Shown here piece by piece: positions 6,782 through 8,406 of a DNA stretch of 8,406 nucleotides. The stretch lies in the NCBI GenBank assembly GCA_043775075.1, contig JAYVSS010000289.1, positions 1 to 8,406 on the forward strand. The letters run 5' to 3'. The DNA is from JANLQX01 sp043775075. Lineage in GTDB: Bacteria; Actinomycetota; Acidimicrobiia; Acidimicrobiales; JANYDT01. Below the pieces are notes generated by a model. That model saw nothing but the letters and a program-made list of their open reading frames with translations. It made no database searches and was not told the DNA's origin. The translations under genes and the position numbers were made by a program. Numbering within the stretch: the stretch's first letter is position 1; each line of letters opens with the position of its first letter.

Positions 6782-6883
6782 GATCGGGGCTGCGAGAGGC
6801 ATACACAACATCGCTTAAAACCGCATTCCCTGCTTGATCCGGGCTGCGAGAGGCATACACAACATCGCTTAAAACCGCATTCC
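6782..6883. repeat. 54-bp tandem duplication covering the ferredoxin 3' end
   Basis: Bases 6787-6829 are identical over 43 positions to 6841-6883, at an offset of 54 bases. The five bases before each copy (GATCG and GATCC) differ at one position. Read on the minus strand, the copy within the ferredoxin gene holds its last codons (Gly-Met-Arg-Phe-stop) and 3' flank. The second copy lies in the spacer before the cytochrome b6-like gene and repeats the same codons and stop out of context. The near-perfect identity in mostly non-coding DNA points to a recent duplication or an assembly artefact. Confidence 0.9.
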
Positions 6884-7255
6884 ATAGCTATAACCGTGCT
6901 TGTTATCCCGCATGTGCTGGTCGCCGTCTCGCGGGGCTACACCGGCTTTGCCCATGATGATGACCCCGGTGGGGCAGCGGTCCACACACAGACCACAGCG
7001 GGTGCAAACGTCTTCATCAACGACGAAGATCACGTGATCATCAGGGTCGGTGCCCGGCGAGACGACGTCGACGGAGTCCGCCACCGTTCCAGCCGACAGC
7101 ATATGAATGCACTTCCACGGGCAAATATCGACGCAGCCCTCGCACATGATGCACTCGGACTGATCGATATGGAGGAACTGCTTCGGTTTGACGCTTTTGT
7201 TCAAATCGTCGACGCTGATTTCCGCCAGCGTGTAGCCGCCGGGGAAATAGGGCAT
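6869..7255 (-). CDS. Ferredoxin with two [4Fe-4S] clusters, in the bc-complex operon
   Basis: This is a soluble low-potential electron carrier of 128 residues with two classical cluster motifs. They are C35-x2-C38-x2-C41-x3-C45-P (CIMCEGCVDICP) and C84-x2-C87-x2-C90-x3-C94-P (CTRCGLCVDRCP). An extra Cys49 follows the first motif (PWKC). The clusters are separated by about 38 residues containing an acidic insert (PGTDPDDH), longer than in minimal clostridial ferredoxins. There is no membrane helix or signal peptide, so it should be cytoplasmic. The ATG at 7253-7255 has no clear Shine-Dalgarno sequence. It lies 40 bases after the small membrane protein gene and 146 bases before the cytochrome b6-like gene. 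The fold resembles NuoI-type domains, but it has no N-terminal amphipathic helices and lies away from the nuo genes. Its partner is unknown; the context suggests the bc complex. Confidence 0.93.
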   Translation of the reverse strand: MPYFPGGYTLAEISVDDLNKSVKPKQFLHIDQSECIMCEGCVDICPWKCIHMLSAGTVADSVDVVSPGTDPDDHVIFVVDEDVCTRCGLCVDRCPTGVIIMGKAGVAPRDGDQHMRDNKHGYSYGMRF

Positions 7256-7295
7256 GGGGGGATTCGCTTCGGTTTTTGCAATGAGAACGCCTCGG

Positions 7296-7811
7296 TTACG
7301 CCTTCTTCATGATCGGACGACCGTAGGCCGAAACTGGTTCGATGGCCGCCTTCGCCGCCGACTTCTTACCGCGGACCTGCCACGCCTTCCACAGCTTCAT
7401 GTGGGCGCCGAGCATCACGATGTACAGGTTGGCGGCGACAACGTCACGGATCGACTGCTTACTGATAATGACCCGACCACGCCCGAAGAAGCTGACGCCT
7501 TTGGGGAACAGCACGTTGCGCTCGCCACTGAACCAGAAGTTCGCCATCTTGTGGGGAAGAATCGATCCGAACGGCCCGGCCGGGATTCCCACAGCGTCGG
7601 AACGCCAGTTCAGTGTCTTACCGTCGGCCCAGACGAGGAACTGGTGGGGCATGATCCCGTAGGCCAGGAACATGATCCCAAAAAGCGCCAGGGACCCGAC
7701 GATCGCCTCACCCCAGGTCACCGGGGTGCCAACCGGGCGGCGACTGCCGTAAAAAAATACCGCACCGATACACGCGAACAGGGCGAGAACGGCACCGAGG
7801 AACGCAACCAC
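7296..7811 (-). CDS. Small membrane protein of unknown function, first gene of the bc operon
   Basis: I do not recognise this protein of about 171 residues. It has two N-terminal hydrophobic helices (about 2-21 and 34-54), a roughly 65-residue hydrophilic region with GPFGSILPHKM and FFGRGRVIISKQ, a third hydrophobic or amphipathic stretch (about 123-143, VVAANLYIVMLGAHMKLW) and a basic C-terminus. The conserved-looking His and Trp residues carry no known cofactor motif. A longer frame opens at a GTG at 7880. I prefer the GTG at 7809-7811 because GAAAGG stands five bases before it, the hydrophobic helix begins at once, and a perfect Crp-type palindrome would otherwise overlap the start codon at 7880. 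As first gene of the operon with the ferredoxin and cytochrome b genes, it is probably a membrane partner of one of them; this is inference. Confidence 0.78.
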   Translation of the reverse strand: MVAFLGAVLALFACIGAVFFYGSRRPVGTPVTWGEAIVGSLALFGIMFLAYGIMPHQFLVWADGKTLNWRSDAVGIPAGPFGSILPHKMANFWFSGERNVLFPKGVSFFGRGRVIISKQSIRDVVAANLYIVMLGAHMKLWKAWQVRGKKSAAKAAIEPVSAYGRPIMKKA

Positions 7812-7816
7812 AGGGG

Positions 7817-7822
7817 CCTTTC
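7817..7822 (-). promoter_or_regulatory. Ribosome-binding site deciding the start of the first bc-operon gene
   Basis: GAAAGG on the minus strand, five bases before GTG 7809-7811. The same hexamer precedes the divergent gene's ATG, so it looks like a site this genome uses. It argues for the short form of the membrane protein. Confidence 0.6.
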
Positions 7823-7838
7823 GGTCGTGAGAACACGG

Positions 7839-7844
7839 AATAGA
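7839..7844 (-). promoter_or_regulatory. Candidate -10 element for the bc operon
   Basis: TCTATT on the minus strand matches TATAAT at four of six positions. It would place the transcript start near 7832, 20 bases before the preferred GTG, with the centre of the Crp-type palindrome at about -41.5. There is no recognisable -35, as is usual for class II activated promoters. The match alone is weak; the geometry is what makes it worth listing. Confidence 0.35.
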
Positions 7845-7864
7845 GCGACGGACGGACGAAAACT

Positions 7865-7882
7865 TTGTGAAACGAATCACAA
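7865..7882. promoter_or_regulatory. Crp/GlxR-family operator (TTGTGA-N6-TCACAA)
   Basis: A perfect inverted repeat with six-base arms and a six-base spacer, TTGTGA AACGAA TCACAA. Its core TGTGA-N6-TCACA is the consensus for Crp-family regulators such as E. coli Crp, mycobacterial Crp and corynebacterial GlxR. GlxR is known to bind upstream of cytochrome bc/oxidase genes in Corynebacterium. Here it lies 53 bases upstream of the first gene of the bc operon, so a cAMP- or redox-responsive Crp/Fnr-type regulator of respiration is likely. It could also influence the divergent plus-strand gene, but that start is more than 250 bases away. Confidence 0.72.
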
Positions 7883-8124
7883 GCAGCCCCCAATGGGTCG
7901 TTGTGTTTCCCTACGTTTCTACCACTGCGGCCCCGTATCGCATGAACCAGTAGAAGGCGGTTTTGGTGACGTCGGTCATCTGTCCGAACGAACGGAAGCC
8001 GTATTCAATCGTTTGTGGTGCTGGAGGTGATTCCTCCGTTGGCGGGCCGAGCGCCTACATTTGGGATTGCCTGTTTCGCCCCTTCGGCGCGTCCGTGGGG
8101 AAGAAAGTTTTCTGTACGCCCTCT

Positions 8125-8130
8125 GAAAGG
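8125..8130 (+). promoter_or_regulatory. Ribosome-binding site of the divergent plus-strand gene
   Basis: GAAAGG, eight bases before the ATG at 8139-8141. It supports the reality of the gene that runs off the right edge. Confidence 0.6.
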
Positions 8131-8138
8131 CTTTCCCG

Positions 8139-8406
8139 ATGGCCGATATTCCCAAGCACCTGCTCGAACGGGCGGCGGCACGTCGCGCCGCCCTTTCCGG
8201 GGAGGCCACTCCGGCACCGACGGCACCGACGGCCTCGGCGTCCGGCGACGGCGGCGCTGCAATGCCCGCAATAGTGGCACCCGTTGCGGTAGTCGCCGCG
8301 GCCGGCGGATCAGGCGCGGGTGCGCCACCGCCAGTGGCGTCAGTCCCGTCAATACCGGCGCCGCCGCCCGTTCCAAAGGGATTGGGATTCGCCCGGATGG
8401 GGTCGA
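8139..8406 (+). CDS. N-terminus of a divergent protein starting with the IPxHLLxR motif (runs off the right edge)
   Basis: The frame is open from the ATG at 8139-8141 to the window end (89 full codons, no stop). It begins MADIPKHLLERAAARRAAL, which matches the first 13 residues of the PetD-like subunit (MADIPEHLLKRAA) at all but two positions. Many of the codon differences are silent, so selection on the peptide is likely. Residues 20-75 are a low-complexity Ala/Pro/Gly/Val stretch like the PetD-like extension. They are followed by PPPVPKGLGFARMGS, where a folded or membrane part may begin. The function cannot be read from this part. From memory of Acidimicrobiia proteins with similar starts, a membrane-anchored cytochrome c or another respiratory subunit is possible, but this is a guess. 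The GAAAGG site, the conserved peptide start and the divergent position next to a respiratory operon support a real gene. Confidence 0.8.
   Translation, partial: MADIPKHLLERAAARRAALSGEATPAPTAPTASASGDGGAAMPAIVAPVAVVAAAGGSGAGAPPPVASVPSIPAPPPVPKGLGFARMGS

Larger units (their letters stand above)
7812..8138. other. Divergent intergenic region between the bc operon and the plus-strand gene
   Basis: These 327 bases separate two divergently transcribed genes and should hold both promoters. Frames crossing it lack coding features and are not credible genes. It contains a Crp/GlxR-like palindrome near the bc operon, a candidate -10 sequence for that operon, a short perfect inverted repeat (GGAGG TGATT CCTCC at 8023-8037), and the ribosome-binding sites of both genes. 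I see no convincing promoter for the plus-strand gene; TACATT at 8056-8061 is a weak -10 candidate with no matching -35. Confidence 0.75.

Noticed and set aside
6782..6883. CRISPR or transposon-end interpretation of the repeat
   Set aside because: There are only two copies in tandem, with no spacer series, transposase gene or inverted ends; a simple duplication explains it.
7812..7880. N-terminal extension of the small membrane protein from the GTG at 7880
   Set aside because: This start overlaps a perfect Crp-type palindrome, and GAAAGG favours the GTG at 7811 where the hydrophobic helix begins.
8078..8099. CCCC...GGGG hairpin before the plus-strand gene
   Set aside because: The stem is only four pairs with a 14-base loop and no T-run, which is too weak to call a terminator or attenuator.
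7963..8274. Plus-strand open frame across the divergent region
   Set aside because: It overlaps the better-supported gene at 8139 in another frame and has no conserved peptide features.

Overview
This window is bacterial respiratory-chain DNA from a moderately GC-rich genome. All but one of the genes lie on the minus strand and form one long, tightly packed run. Read in the direction of transcription (right to left), they are: an unrecognised small membrane protein, a 2x[4Fe-4S] ferredoxin, a cytochrome b6-like protein, a subunit IV (PetD)-like protein with a long Ala-rich N-terminal extension, a Rieske iron-sulfur protein, a membrane-anchored di-haem cytochrome c, an unrecognised membrane protein, then nuoA, nuoB, nuoC and the start of nuoD. 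So a menaquinol:cytochrome c reductase (complex III, here split and b6f-like) and the start of complex I lie head to tail with gaps of only a few bases.

The organism is probably an actinomycetote of the class Acidimicrobiia or a relative. I infer this from the gene order, the split cytochrome b, and a recalled association of IPxHLLxR N-terminal motifs with that group. This is an inference with moderate-to-low confidence, because no rRNA or marker gene is present.

Layout: 1-393 nuoD (partial); 421-948 nuoC; 956-1504 nuoB; 1508-1984 nuoA; 1994-2812 membrane protein of unknown function; 2809-4092 di-haem cytochrome c; 4117-5010 Rieske protein, interrupted by an in-frame TAG at 4528-4530; 5046-5894 PetD-like; 5937-6722 PetB-like; 6723-6868 spacer carrying a copy of a 54-bp tandem duplication; 6869-7255 ferredoxin; 7296-7811 small membrane protein; 7812-8138 divergent intergenic region; 8139 to the window end, the start of a plus-strand gene.

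The most notable points are as follows. (1) An amber codon splits the Rieske gene between its membrane anchor and its Fe-S domain, although the frame is intact on both sides. (2) The plus-strand gene at the right edge begins with nearly the same peptide as the PetD-like subunit; the motif IPxHLLxR occurs three times in these two proteins and looks like a shared cytoplasmic module. (3) A perfect Crp/GlxR-type palindrome (TGTGA-N6-TCACA) lies in the divergent region, in the position expected for class II activation of the respiratory operon. (4) The cytochrome b6-like protein keeps the CLGG cysteine that binds haem ci in b6f complexes, and it is encoded directly downstream of a ferredoxin.
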